From positions 1 to 62,301 of the forward strand of contig JAJYWT010000151.1 in assembly GCA_021791345.1 (NCBI GenBank): a DNA stretch of 62,301 nt. The letters are read 5' to 3'. Shown piece after piece: positions 26,411 through 33,765 of the stretch (positions are counted from its first letter, which is position 1; each line of letters starts with the position of its first letter). This DNA comes from a bacterium (lineage in GTDB: Bacteria > Chloroflexota > Dormibacteria > UBA8260 > Bog-877). A program made the position numbers and the translations under genes. The notes under the pieces are model-generated. The model worked only from the letters and a program-made list of their open reading frames with translations. It did no database searches and was not told the origin of the DNA.

Positions 26411-26726
26411 GGTCGCGACCAGTCATAACAGCCCCATTGTACTCTCGATTAGGTAGACCGGTCACCCTAAATAAATCGCAGGATGGCGCTGGTCCCCCAA
26501 GCGCCCACGGCAGGCTGACCTGTGGGAGCAGCGTGTGGGCCACACGGGACGCCCGGCACCGTTCCCGTCGCACTTGGAGGGGAATTCGCCCACCTACCCG
26601 TTGGCCAAGTACCCGCCACGGGCCGTACCCCAAAGGGCGCAGCTCCCCTCCACACCACGGGCAAGCCAGCAGGCCCACGTGAAGCTCGACCGCCACCTGC
26701 TCCTGGTTCGACTCTACTAGGAGCAT
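26403..26726 (-). pseudogene. Decayed DUF6431-like mobile-element gene fragment
   Basis: 108-codon frame from ATG 26726. Its first half reads 'LLACPWCGGELRPLGYGPWRV' then 'RRERCRASRVAHTLLPQVSLP', which I recognise as the zinc-finger start of DUF6431 proteins, commonly linked to insertion elements. The second CxxC is broken ('CRAS'), and homology stops near residue 70 where the TetR operator begins. It overlaps the TetR start. Probably an element remnant. Confidence 0.5.
26450..26469. promoter_or_regulatory. TetR operator palindrome
   Basis: TAGGTAGACCGGTCACCCTA, 20 bp. Arms TAGG..GACC / GGTC..CCTA are symmetric at 16 of 20 positions. It lies 40 bases upstream of the TetR start, the usual place for an autoregulatory TetR operator. 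Confidence 0.65.
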
Positions 26727-27081
26727 GGGTGCGCCTCCAGACATCTGCCAGAAGGGTCCTACCGAAGAGCCGGACAGGTTCCACGGAAGGTCCCTGTCAA
26801 GTTCTGGCGTGGCACCAACAGCTTGGCTCCACGGGCCTCCCCAGCGGAAGTCAGATCCTGAGCCGCGGGTACCGACTCGTTCTAGCTCTTTGGCACCGGC
26901 ATGCACTTGGCCGAGCTTCCCCGTGGGTGCCACCACGCGCACGGCCACATCCAACCTTGGCCCAGCGCTCAGTGGCGCCTGACTGCTCCCCGATCCCGTT
27001 CCCCTGTGGCGCTCAACACCCCCACGAGCTTTCCGCGGCCTCACCCAGAGGGGACCACCGGGTTGGGGCAGCTGAGTAATT
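26727..27081. other. Non-coding stretch upstream of the NnrS-like gene
   Basis: About 350 bases with no believable gene. It follows the DUF6431 fragment and may be further element debris. No repeat or RNA gene was recognised. Confidence 0.4.
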
Positions 27082-27103
27082 ACACTACAAGTGTCGTGAT
27101 AAA
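27082..27103 (+). promoter_or_regulatory. CAC-N10-GTG dyad upstream of the NnrS-like gene
   Basis: ACAC (27082-27085), TACAAGTGTC, GTG (27096-27098), running into GATAAA (27098-27103), a -10-like hexamer 10 bases before the ATG. The arms CACTACA / TGTCGTG are complementary at six of seven positions. The left arm is identical to the site at 34457. Confidence 0.5.
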
Positions 27104-27112
27104 GGCGCAGAG

Positions 27113-28432
27113 ATGATCCGCCCGCAGCGAGGCCCTGAGATCGGCCTTCCGCTGCGGTATCTAGCGACCGGGATGGGAGCCTGGCTGCTGGCCGCCACAG
27201 CGGTGCCGCTGCTGGCCCCTCGCCTCGCCTCGGGATTCGACGACCCGGAAGTGTTCGCCTTAACCCATCTGGTGGTTCTGGGTTGGGTGACCATGACACT
27301 GATGGGAGCTCTGTTCCAGCTCTTCCCGGTCGCGCTGCAGGCATCTCTCGCCGGGCCGCGCCTGGCCCGATGGAATTACCTCGTCTACGCGGCTGGGGTG
27401 GCGGGCTTCGTGCCCAGTTTCTACTTCGACTGGACGCCGGGAGTGGCCGGCTTCGGGAGCCTGGCCGTTCTTGGAATCCTGATCTTCGCCACGTTGCTGG
27501 CCCTCAGCTATCGCACTGTCCGCATCCGGCACCCCATGGGACTGTTCGTACTTTGTGGACTCGCCTGGCTCCTGGTGACCATCGGATTCGGGCTGACCTG
27601 GGCTTTGGATTGGCAGTTCAAGTGGTTCGTGATCACCCCCAACATGCTCGCCGCACACGTCCACGCTGGGCTGGCAGGCTGGTTGGGATGCACTCTGATC
27701 GGGGTCTCGTACAAGCTCATGGAGCTATTCGCGCTGGCCCACCGCCGCAGCTGGCGGGCGGTCCACATTCTGCTGGTTCTCTGGAACGTCTCCCTGGCGG
27801 CGCTGGTGGTGGGCCTCCTGCTCTGGCCCGGCAGTCTCGAGGTCAGGGTGGCAGCCACCGCCCTCGCCGGCGCGGTGCTCCTGTTTGCCGTCGACCTCTT
27901 TCAGATGTGGCGAGGGCGAAGACGCCGCCGGGTCTCGGTGGAACAGGGCCATGTGGCCGTCAGCCTCGTCTCCTTGATGGTCGCGGCGGGACTGGGGGTC
28001 TTCCTCAGCGCCGCCGCGGATGTTCCTCCGCGCGTCTTTGTCGCTTACGGCTATGCCGCCATCATCGGGGGTTTCGGCTTCGCCATCGCCGGCCGGTATC
28101 AGAAGATCCTCCCGTTTCTCACCTGGGTCCATCGCTATTCGAAAAGCCCCGGGCCAACGCCGCCGCCCCTGCTCCAGGACCTTGTCGATGAGCGCTTGGG
28201 ATGGCTGAGCCTGCTCCTGCTCACCTTGGGGTATGCGACCACCCTGGGAGGACTCCTCGCGGGGTCGGTGGGACCGGTCCAGATCGGCGGCTCGGTGTAC
28301 GCCGCCGGGGTGGTGCTGGGGCTGGGGGCCGTGCGCCGGACCCTCCTCCCAACGCGAGCCATACGGCGTTCGGCCGCTCGCGCCTCCATACCAGACGGGC
28401 GAGCCGGGACCTCGACGCCCCGATTGTCCTGA
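27113..28432 (+). CDS. Polytopic membrane protein, NnrS/CcoN-like
   Basis: 439 residues with about twelve hydrophobic helices. Histidines sit in helix motifs 'ALTHLVVLGWVTMTLMGALFQLFP' and 'AAHVHAGLAGWLGCTLIGVSYKLMELF', reminiscent of NnrS and of heme-copper oxidase subunit I relatives. NnrS proteins are heme-copper membrane proteins tied to NO tolerance in nitrate and nitrite respirers. I cannot see the full HCO ligand set ('HPEVY' is absent), so oxidase activity is unlikely. The last 40 residues are a soluble Arg/Ser tail. Upstream is a CAC-N10-GTG dyad shared with the nar and DUF2249 operon promoters; an NDH-2 gene follows after seven bases. Confidence 0.75.
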   Translation: MIRPQRGPEIGLPLRYLATGMGAWLLAATAVPLLAPRLASGFDDPEVFALTHLVVLGWVTMTLMGALFQLFPVALQASLAGPRLARWNYLVYAAGVAGFVPSFYFDWTPGVAGFGSLAVLGILIFATLLALSYRTVRIRHPMGLFVLCGLAWLLVTIGFGLTWALDWQFKWFVITPNMLAAHVHAGLAGWLGCTLIGVSYKLMELFALAHRRSWRAVHILLVLWNVSLAALVVGLLLWPGSLEVRVAATALAGAVLLFAVDLFQMWRGRRRRRVSVEQGHVAVSLVSLMVAAGLGVFLSAAADVPPRVFVAYGYAAIIGGFGFAIAGRYQKILPFLTWVHRYSKSPGPTPPPLLQDLVDERLGWLSLLLLTLGYATTLGGLLAGSVGPVQIGGSVYAAGVVLGLGAVRRTLLPTRAIRRSAARASIPDGRAGTSTPRLS

Positions 28433-28439
28433 GACCCCA

Positions 28440-29771
28440 GTGAAGTCTCCACCGGCTCGTGAACGGCCTCCCACGGTGGTCGTGATCGGCGCGGGGTTCG
28501 CCGGTCTGGCAGCGATGGGGGAGCTGGCCAAGCAGGGCTGGGATGCCTGGCTGGTGGAACGGCAGCCGTACACGACCTTCCAGCCACTCCTCTACCAGGT
28601 CGCGACCGGTGGCCTCAACGTGGAGGATGTCGCCTTTCCGATCCGCAGCCTGCTCCGCCGAATGGGTCGGGGCAGATTCGTCCAGGGCACGGCGGTGACC
28701 GTGGACTGGGACCGCCGGCTGGTGACGCTGGACAGCGGGCGACTCCTTCCCTACGATTTCCTGCTGCTCGCCACCGGAGCAACCCCCAGGTTCTTCGGTG
28801 TGCCCGGAGCAGCCAATTTCGGCCTTCCGCTCCACACCCTGGCGGACGCGGTCCGGCTGCGAACTTGGCTCGTTGATGCCCTGGAGCGAGCTGCTGCCGA
28901 GTCTGACCGCCGTCCGGTGCACCTGGTGGTGGTGGGAGGAGGGCCGACCGGGGTCGAGACTGCCGGAGCACTGGCGGAGCTCCGTGACCTCCTGGCGGGG
29001 AGGGACTACCCGGAACTGGCCCGGGATGATATCCGCATCGAGCTCCTGGAAGCTGCTCCCCGGCTTCTCCCGAGCTTCCATCCGGCGTTATCCCGCTACG
29101 CAACCGAGGCGCTGGAACGGCGCTCGGTCGTAGTGATGACCGGCGGTGCCGTGCGGCAGGTGCGCGAGGGTGAGGTTCTTCTCGACTCCGGGCCGAGACC
29201 CGTGGACCTGCTGGTCTGGTCGGCCGGAGTGGAGGTGTCCGACTCCACGTTGCTGCGACGCCTGGCTCGTACCACGTCGGGGCGGTTGCTAGTCAACCCG
29301 TCCCTGCAACTTCCAGGTCGCCCGGAGGTCCTTGCGCTGGGAGACGTGTCCGGAGCGCGAGCCGGTGCGGCTGAACTGCCGCAGCTTGCGCAGCCGGCGA
29401 TTCAGGCCGGTCGGCACGCGGTACGACAGCTCCAGAGGATGCGCTCTGGCCAGCGGCCGCGGCCGTTTCGGTATCGCGACCGAGGGACGATGGCCACCAT
29501 CGGCCGACGCGCGGCGGTGGCGCAGCTTCGAGGCGGACTCAGGCTCACCGGCACGGCGGCCTGGCTCGCCTGGCTGGCGCTGCACCTAGTGGAGCTCCTC
29601 GGGGTCCGCAACCGTGCCTCGGTCCTGATCAATTGGACCTGGCACTACCTGGCCTGGCGGCGTGCCGCCGGCCTGATACCTCCAGCCCCCGCGGGGGCTC
29701 GGCAGACCTCGGGCCTTTCAGGGGCCGGGGATGACGGCGAGCGTGGCCCCGAGTCCAAGGATTGCGATTGA
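28440..29771 (+). CDS. ndh: Type II NADH dehydrogenase (NDH-2)
   Basis: Single-subunit, non-pumping NADH:quinone oxidoreductase on the inner membrane face. 443 residues. FAD fold 'VVVIGAGFAGLAAMGELAKQGWDAWLVERQPYTTFQPLLYQVATGGL' and NADH fold 'HLVVVGGGPTGVETAGALAEL' are present, as is 'VLALGDVSG'. C-terminal amphipathic helices ('GTAAWLAWLALHLVELLGVRNR') anchor it. GTG 28440 lies seven bases after the NnrS-like stop. It could feed quinol to NarGHI. The last 54 bases overlap the CopD-like gene on the other strand. Confidence 0.93.
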   Translation: MKSPPARERPPTVVVIGAGFAGLAAMGELAKQGWDAWLVERQPYTTFQPLLYQVATGGLNVEDVAFPIRSLLRRMGRGRFVQGTAVTVDWDRRLVTLDSGRLLPYDFLLLATGATPRFFGVPGAANFGLPLHTLADAVRLRTWLVDALERAAAESDRRPVHLVVVGGGPTGVETAGALAELRDLLAGRDYPELARDDIRIELLEAAPRLLPSFHPALSRYATEALERRSVVVMTGGAVRQVREGEVLLDSGPRPVDLLVWSAGVEVSDSTLLRRLARTTSGRLLVNPSLQLPGRPEVLALGDVSGARAGAAELPQLAQPAIQAGRHAVRQLQRMRSGQRPRPFRYRDRGTMATIGRRAAVAQLRGGLRLTGTAAWLAWLALHLVELLGVRNRASVLINWTWHYLAWRRAAGLIPPAPAGARQTSGLSGAGDDGERGPESKDCD

Positions 29772-30110
29772 GCCGAACAGGGTCACGGCCGCCAGAAGTC
29801 GGGTGCGGTTTCTGGGCAACCGATGTGCCACCAGTCCGTGGACTGACGCCAGGGCGAAGACACCCCCCACCAGGGCTGCCTTCACCAGCAGAACCCTTCC
29901 GAAAGCGGTGGTGGTCAGGTTGTCGAGGCGCACTCCGTTCAGGGCAGCGAGGGCAATCCCGCTGACGACCAAAACAGGCAGAAGCACCCAGTTGGTCACG
30001 GCCGCGAAGCGCCGTCCCGCGGCACTGGCCAGCTCTCGCACCAGCGCCGGTGACCCGCCACTCCGCAGCACTGGCATGACCACCACGACCAGCATCAGCT
30101 GGCCCCCCAC
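29718..30110 (-). CDS. CopD-like membrane protein (start uncertain)
   Basis: 130 residues from GTG 30110, with four hydrophobic helices and the pattern of CopD/YcnJ-type copper proteins ('LPVLVVSGIALAAL', 'VLLVKAALVGGVFALASVHGLVAHRL'). The family's first helix, 'LLVLVHVLAASFWVGGQL', begins upstream of GTG 30110 in the same open frame. That frame runs back without a stop to the TGA of the preceding gene at 30204, yet holds no ATG, GTG or TTG. A CTG at 30170 is the best upstream start. Real translation may begin there or by reinitiation. Confidence 0.75.
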   Translation of the reverse strand: MGGQLMLVVVVMPVLRSGGSPALVRELASAAGRRFAAVTNWVLLPVLVVSGIALAALNGVRLDNLTTTAFGRVLLVKAALVGGVFALASVHGLVAHRLPRNRTRLLAAVTLFGSIAILGLGATLAVIPGP

Positions 30111-30203
30111 CCAAAAGCTGGCGGCCAGAACATGAACCAGGACCAGAAGCGTCCACAGCAGCGTGCTCAGAGCATTGACTCCGGCTACGCGAGGGCGCTC
30201 GTA

Positions 30204-30755
30204 TCAGCCCCCAACCAGCTGCTCCATGCATTCCCAGAGCTCCGACCGAGCGTGACGGTCACGGGGAGTCTCGCCCAGGATGAGCACGGTTGGCTCGTCC
30301 CACCCGAGATCCCAGCATGCCCTCAGCCGGCCCGAATCCGGGTCGGTGGACGTGACCGTCATGGAGAACGGTGTTCGCAGCATCCGCAGGGTCTCCTCGA
30401 GCTCGCGGATGGGGCGGATCCCACTGGCCAGGAAGCGCACGTCGACAGTGTCGGCCTGCTTGGCCCGGGCCGTGCAGCTGGCCTGGTTGGCTGCCGCTGC
30501 GACCAACCGGTGAACAATCAGGTGCGACCGAACGGTCGCATGGGAGGCGAGTAGGGCCGGCTGGATCCGGCTCCACGATGCGCCCTGGGTCAAGCGCGCC
30601 AGAGCCTCCAGGATGGTGGTCGCCTCGCGTGGCTCGATCGGTCCAAGCGCAATGGAGATTTCCAGGCGCTCATTGCAGTTCTGGCTCTGCGCTTGCCCGG
30701 TAAGAGGTTCTGCCGCCACCCCGAGGGCTTCGTCAGGCACGGTCCGGGGAGGCAT
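30204..30755 (-). CDS. Uncharacterised protein in the DUF2249/hemerythrin operon
   Basis: 183 residues, no membrane segment. ATG 30755 is two bases after the ferredoxin stop. Helix-rich centre 'REATTILEALARLTQGASW' and 'SHLIVHRLVAAAANQASC'; two of its Cys lie in 'NQASCTARAKQ' and 'RACWDLG'. I do not recognise a family. Its place between the ferredoxin and CopD-like genes in a co-directional run points to the same process. Its TGA is followed in frame by the CopD-like sequence, so a fused longer product is conceivable. Confidence 0.7.
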   Translation of the reverse strand: MPPRTVPDEALGVAAEPLTGQAQSQNCNERLEISIALGPIEPREATTILEALARLTQGASWSRIQPALLASHATVRSHLIVHRLVAAAANQASCTARAKQADTVDVRFLASGIRPIRELEETLRMLRTPFSMTVTSTDPDSGRLRACWDLGWDEPTVLILGETPRDRHARSELWECMEQLVGG

Positions 30756-30757
30756 CC

Positions 30758-31057
30758 TCAGGCCCCCTGCGCCACCCGCGGCTTGAGGGCCTCCACCCGG
30801 GCCCGGGCCGCGGCGGGGTCCTTGAAGTACTGATCGTTGATCTCCGTGTACTGGCTCCATGCCGGCGGCAGATCCTCTTCCGCGAAAATGGCATCGACTG
30901 GACACGGGTCCACACAGGCCCCACAGTCGATGCACTCCAAGGGGTTGATGTACAGCATGCGGTCCTCATCAGTCCCGATGATGCAATCGACCGGACACAC
31001 CTCAACGCAGGCCTTGTCCTTCACGTCGATACACGTCTCGCCGATCACGTACGTCAC
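30758..31057 (-). CDS. fdxA: 7Fe ferredoxin, [3Fe-4S][4Fe-4S]
   Basis: 99-residue bacterial-type ferredoxin. 'ETCIDVKDKACVEVCPVDCI' carries the three Cys of the [3Fe-4S] centre plus one of the second cluster; 'CIDCGACVDPCPVDAI' carries the rest. The C-terminal extension ('PPAWSQYTEINDQYF') is typical of actinobacterial FdxA. Cytoplasmic low-potential electron carrier; partners could be KorAB or the FNR-like protein encoded elsewhere in the window. GTG 31057 has GAGGAGG seven bases upstream. A six-base-pair hairpin GGGCTG/CAGCCC lies just before it, between Rieske and ferredoxin genes. Confidence 0.96.
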   Translation of the reverse strand: MTYVIGETCIDVKDKACVEVCPVDCIIGTDEDRMLYINPLECIDCGACVDPCPVDAIFAEEDLPPAWSQYTEINDQYFKDPAAARARVEALKPRVAQGA

Positions 31058-31097
31058 CGTCCATCCTCCTCAGGGCTGACTTCAGCCCCCATACAAG

Positions 31098-31427
31098 TCA
31101 CTGCTCCACTTCGATGACGATGTCGTCATGGTCCAGTGCGGTCGGGTAGGTTTGCACCGGCAGTACCGCCGGGAGATTCAGCACGTTCCCGGTGGCGAGG
31201 TCAAAGCAGGACCCATGGCAGGGACACTCCACCGTCTCTCCCTCAAGTGCCCCCGCGCTCAGGGAGCAGTCTTCATGGGTGCAGGTATCGTCGATCGCGT
31301 ACCAGTGACCACCATCCGTGCGGGCGAGGCAGAGCACCTTCTCCGCGCATTCGAGCCGAAGGAGTCCCGGTTGGGGGAGGGCGGTTGCGGGGACCCGAAC
31401 GGTCGCCACCTCAGCTGGCGCGGACAC
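31098..31427 (-). CDS. Rieske [2Fe-2S] ferredoxin-like protein
   Basis: 109 residues; soluble. Cluster motifs 'CTHEDCSL' and 'CPCHGSCFDL' supply two Cys and two His, and 'ATVRVPATALPQPGLLRLECAEKVLCLARTDG' is the usual beta-sheet start. It resembles NirD or dioxygenase-type Rieske ferredoxins; no partner reductase or oxygenase lies beside it. GTG 31427 is chosen for the GGGAAGG five bases upstream. It overlaps the previous small gene by 17 bases. Confidence 0.92.
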   Translation of the reverse strand: MSAPAEVATVRVPATALPQPGLLRLECAEKVLCLARTDGGHWYAIDDTCTHEDCSLSAGALEGETVECPCHGSCFDLATGNVLNLPAVLPVQTYPTALDHDDIVIEVEQ

Positions 31428-31623
31428 CGCGACCTTCCCGTGGCAACCCGCAGGTGAGGTGGTGGAGAGTCCCGGTGAATCGCTCCGCGGCCACGGGGTC
31501 CCACTTCTCCAAGAGCGCGTAGGCAGAGGCCGCCATCCGGCAGGCACTCTCCACCTCGCCCGCATCACCGAGTTCCCGCAAGGCCTGGTCCAGGATCCTG
31601 GCGAGTTTGCCGGTGGAGCTCAT
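31411..31623 (-). CDS. 70-residue helical protein
   Basis: Starts at ATG 31623, two bases past the OsmC-DUF2249 stop, and overlaps the Rieske gene by 17 bases. The product is almost all helix ('KLARILDQALRELGDAGEVESACRMAASAYALLEKWDP') and has one later Cys ('LHHLTCGLP'). The helix pattern resembles a tetratricopeptide-like pair but is too short to be sure. The tight fit in the operon supports coding. Function unknown. Confidence 0.7.
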   Translation of the reverse strand: MSSTGKLARILDQALRELGDAGEVESACRMAASAYALLEKWDPVAAERFTGTLHHLTCGLPREGRGVRAS

Positions 31624-31625
31624 TG

Positions 31626-32294
31626 CTACGACCGTCGCCCGATCCGGACCTTCCACGTCTTCGGGCCCTCCTCCAGGTAATCCCAGCTGAACGAGTCGCC
31701 CCTGGTGGCCTCGAGCTGGTAGCGCAACGGCAGAGGGTCGTGGTCATTGACGAGGGTGAGGCTCTTGCCGGCTTCCAGGCGGTCAATGGTGGAGAAGATC
31801 ACCTGGTGACGCTGGGCGGGAGCCAGGGAGCGGACGTCCAGCTCGTCCTGGGCCGATTCGGCAGGCTGGACCGACACCGAGCCCACCCGGTAGTCCACGT
31901 CGGAGCGCAGGTGCTTACCGATGAAACAGTGCTCCCGCGCGAGATTGGCGGCGGCCTGGTAGTCGTCATGGCGGGCGGGGTCGCCGCCGAGAACCTCCGG
32001 GGTCACCAAGAGCTCCGAGATCCGCATCGGCGAGCCGTCCACCTGCTCTCGCATCCTCACCTGAACCCGTTCCCAGGGCAGGCCATCACGATTCAGGAGC
32101 GAACTCAGAGTACCGGTGTAACAGGTCGCGACCGCGCTGGCCAGGAGCTCCTCCGGGCTGCTCCCCTCGCCTCGACCCCCCATCCCCTCGGGGACGGACC
32201 AGGCCACAACCTGATTCCCGGTCTCGACAGTGCCGAGTGCGTCTCGGCCGGTTCCGGACCACCGCGTGGTAACTTCGAAATTCAGCTCATTCAC
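31626..32294 (-). CDS. OsmC-domain / DUF2249 fusion protein
   Basis: 222 residues. Residues 1-145 are OsmC/Ohr-like: 'GEGSSPEELLASAVATCYTGTLSSLL' holds the usual family Cys, and 'ANLAREHCFIGKHLRSDVDYRV' gives the second Cys. OsmC proteins reduce organic peroxides through these. Residues about 150-220 match DUF2249: 'ELDVRSLAPAQRHQVIFSTIDRLEAGKSLTLVNDHDPLPLRYQLEA'. DUF2249 is common in denitrification and NO-stress loci but has no defined role. The joining suggests that both act on one reactive-species substrate. Confidence 0.9.
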   Translation of the reverse strand: MNELNFEVTTRWSGTGRDALGTVETGNQVVAWSVPEGMGGRGEGSSPEELLASAVATCYTGTLSSLLNRDGLPWERVQVRMREQVDGSPMRISELLVTPEVLGGDPARHDDYQAAANLAREHCFIGKHLRSDVDYRVGSVSVQPAESAQDELDVRSLAPAQRHQVIFSTIDRLEAGKSLTLVNDHDPLPLRYQLEATRGDSFSWDYLEEGPKTWKVRIGRRS

Positions 32295-32297
32295 CTT

Positions 32298-33194
32298 TCA
32301 TCTCCCTTGTTTGCCCTCGCCCCTTTCCGCCGGTTGCGACGGCGTGGGCTCATTCGAATGGCCTCCGGCCAGGCTCCGCACCAGCGCCACGCGCTCTTCC
32401 GGACCGAGCCGGGAGAGCAGGGGAAGGTACAGCTCCTCCTCCTTGTCGAAGTGCAGCTGAACCGTCGTCGCCAGCTGCTGGAGCAGCCAGCGGGCCTCAT
32501 TCCAGTTCTGACTCGCAGCCGCTCGTCCAAGATCCGCCGTCAGTCCCTCGATTCGCCGGTGATCGTATTCCATGGTCGCTGTCGCTCCGTCCTCAGCCCT
32601 CAGCAGCCGTCCCACCTGGGGGTAGATGAGGCGCTCCTCTGCGCTCGCGTGGGGGAGGAGGTCATGGTCCAGGAACTTGATGACGGCTGCGACCTCCTCA
32701 CCGAGCCCATCGACGTCGCTCTCCGAGATCCGCTGGGCCAGAACGCGCAGCCGGTCGACCCCCTCTATGAGCTCTCGGTGCTCTGTGCGAATGATGCTCG
32801 CGGGGTCGGGTCCAGGAGGTAGCACGGGCCAGGCGAGCGTCGCATCCGGCAGGTGCTCGTCCGCGGCGGGAGGGGGGGTGACGACGGCCAGCGCGACCAG
32901 CCTGCCGGCAGGGCAACGCACCCCTCGCGCGACACCGGCCGGTACAGTGGCCACCTCGCCGGCCAGCAACCACCGAGTCGTATCCCCGGTGAACAGCTCG
33001 GCTGTTCCCGTGAGGACACAGAGGATGAGTTGGCTGGCCGGACGGTGAGGCGGCAGTTCCTGCCCAGGCGTCAGCTCCAGTAGGAGCACCCGGTGCGAGG
33101 GAGCATCGCTCAGGGTTCGGGCGACCGGCCCCGTGCCGGAGCCGACGTTCTGAGATGAGATGAACTCGACTCCGGTGGCTGCTATCTCACCCAT
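32298..33194 (-). CDS. Cupin-hemerythrin fusion protein
   Basis: 298 residues. Residues about 30-110 form a small cupin ('HRVLLLELTPGQELPPHRPASQLILCVLTGTAELF'), and residues about 130-280 form a hemerythrin HHE domain with histidines and acids at 'RTEHRELIEGVDRL', 'LDHDLLPHASAEERLIYP', 'EYDHRRIEGL' and 'LHFDKEEELYLPLL', fit for a di-iron site. Such proteins bind O2 or NO. The cupin could sense or position a ligand. The start overlaps the DUF2249 gene by eight bases. Confidence 0.9.
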   Translation of the reverse strand: MGEIAATGVEFISSQNVGSGTGPVARTLSDAPSHRVLLLELTPGQELPPHRPASQLILCVLTGTAELFTGDTTRWLLAGEVATVPAGVARGVRCPAGRLVALAVVTPPPAADEHLPDATLAWPVLPPGPDPASIIRTEHRELIEGVDRLRVLAQRISESDVDGLGEEVAAVIKFLDHDLLPHASAEERLIYPQVGRLLRAEDGATATMEYDHRRIEGLTADLGRAAASQNWNEARWLLQQLATTVQLHFDKEEELYLPLLSRLGPEERVALVRSLAGGHSNEPTPSQPAERGEGKQGR

Positions 33195-33423
33195 CGAGCC
33201 GCGCCTGGGTGGGGCTGAAGATCACACGGAAGTCGCCTTCTCCGAGGTCCTCCGTTTCGTGGCCGTATCCCCGGGATGCCATCACCGAATACAGGGGCAC
33301 CGGGTCGAGTGGTGCCACCAGCTCGAGTGGTTCTCCCGGTGAAAGGCTGGCGACCGCCGCCATGATCGCCGCGAACGGTTCCTCCCCCCTCGCCATCAGG
33401 CCGCGCACGTCCAGGTGGGCCAT
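33187..33423 (-). CDS. DUF2249 protein
   Basis: 78 residues, single DUF2249 domain: 'HLDVRGLMARGEEPFAAIMAAVASLSPGEPLELVAPLDPVPLYSVMASRGY' with the conserved 'PLDPxPLY' turn and the closing 'GDFRVIFSP'. The fold is TusA-like, so a role in sulfur or redox signalling is possible, but no TusA-type Cys is seen. It overlaps the cupin-hemerythrin gene by eight bases and follows the DUF59 gene by six. Confidence 0.88.
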   Translation of the reverse strand: MAHLDVRGLMARGEEPFAAIMAAVASLSPGEPLELVAPLDPVPLYSVMASRGYGHETEDLGEGDFRVIFSPTQARLDG

Positions 33424-33429
33424 CCGAGC

Positions 33430-33765
33430 TCAGCTCCAGCCCAGGATCCGCTTGGCGGTGGCACTCATCATCTCCGGCTCCCAGGCCGGTTGCCACACCA
33501 GCTCGACGTCCACCTTGCGGACTTCCGGGATCGTCTCCAGCTGGAACCGAACCTGGTCAGGGATGCTGCCCCCCATCGGACAGCCCGGGGTGGTCAGGGT
33601 CATGATCACCAGAAGGGTGCCGTCGCGGACCTCCAGTCCGTACACCAGCCCCAGGTTCACGAGGTCGATGCCCAACTCGGGGTCGTAGACCTCCTGGAGT
33701 CGTTGCCAGGCCTCTTGCTCGATGGCCTGGTCTCCCACGGTGGCCGGGAGCGAGGGTGCCATCAC
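33430..33765 (-). CDS. MIP18/DUF59-family Fe-S assembly factor
   Basis: 111 residues. Matches the SufT/PaaD-type family: 'LQEVYDPELGIDLVNLGLVYGLEVRDGTLLVIMTLTTPGCPMG' with the conserved acidic 'DPE' and the Cys in 'TTPGCPM'. These proteins help insert Fe-S clusters into target enzymes. The first codons overlap the regulator stop (ATGA), so it is the first structural gene after the regulator. It may mature the Rieske and ferredoxin encoded downstream or repair damaged clusters. Confidence 0.93.
   Translation of the reverse strand: MMAPSLPATVGDQAIEQEAWQRLQEVYDPELGIDLVNLGLVYGLEVRDGTLLVIMTLTTPGCPMGGSIPDQVRFQLETIPEVRKVDVELVWQPAWEPEMMSATAKRILGWS

Noticed and set aside
27113..28432. NnrS-like gene as a true heme-copper oxidase
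   Set aside because: The HPEVY-type ligand motif and other HCO ligands are not visible.
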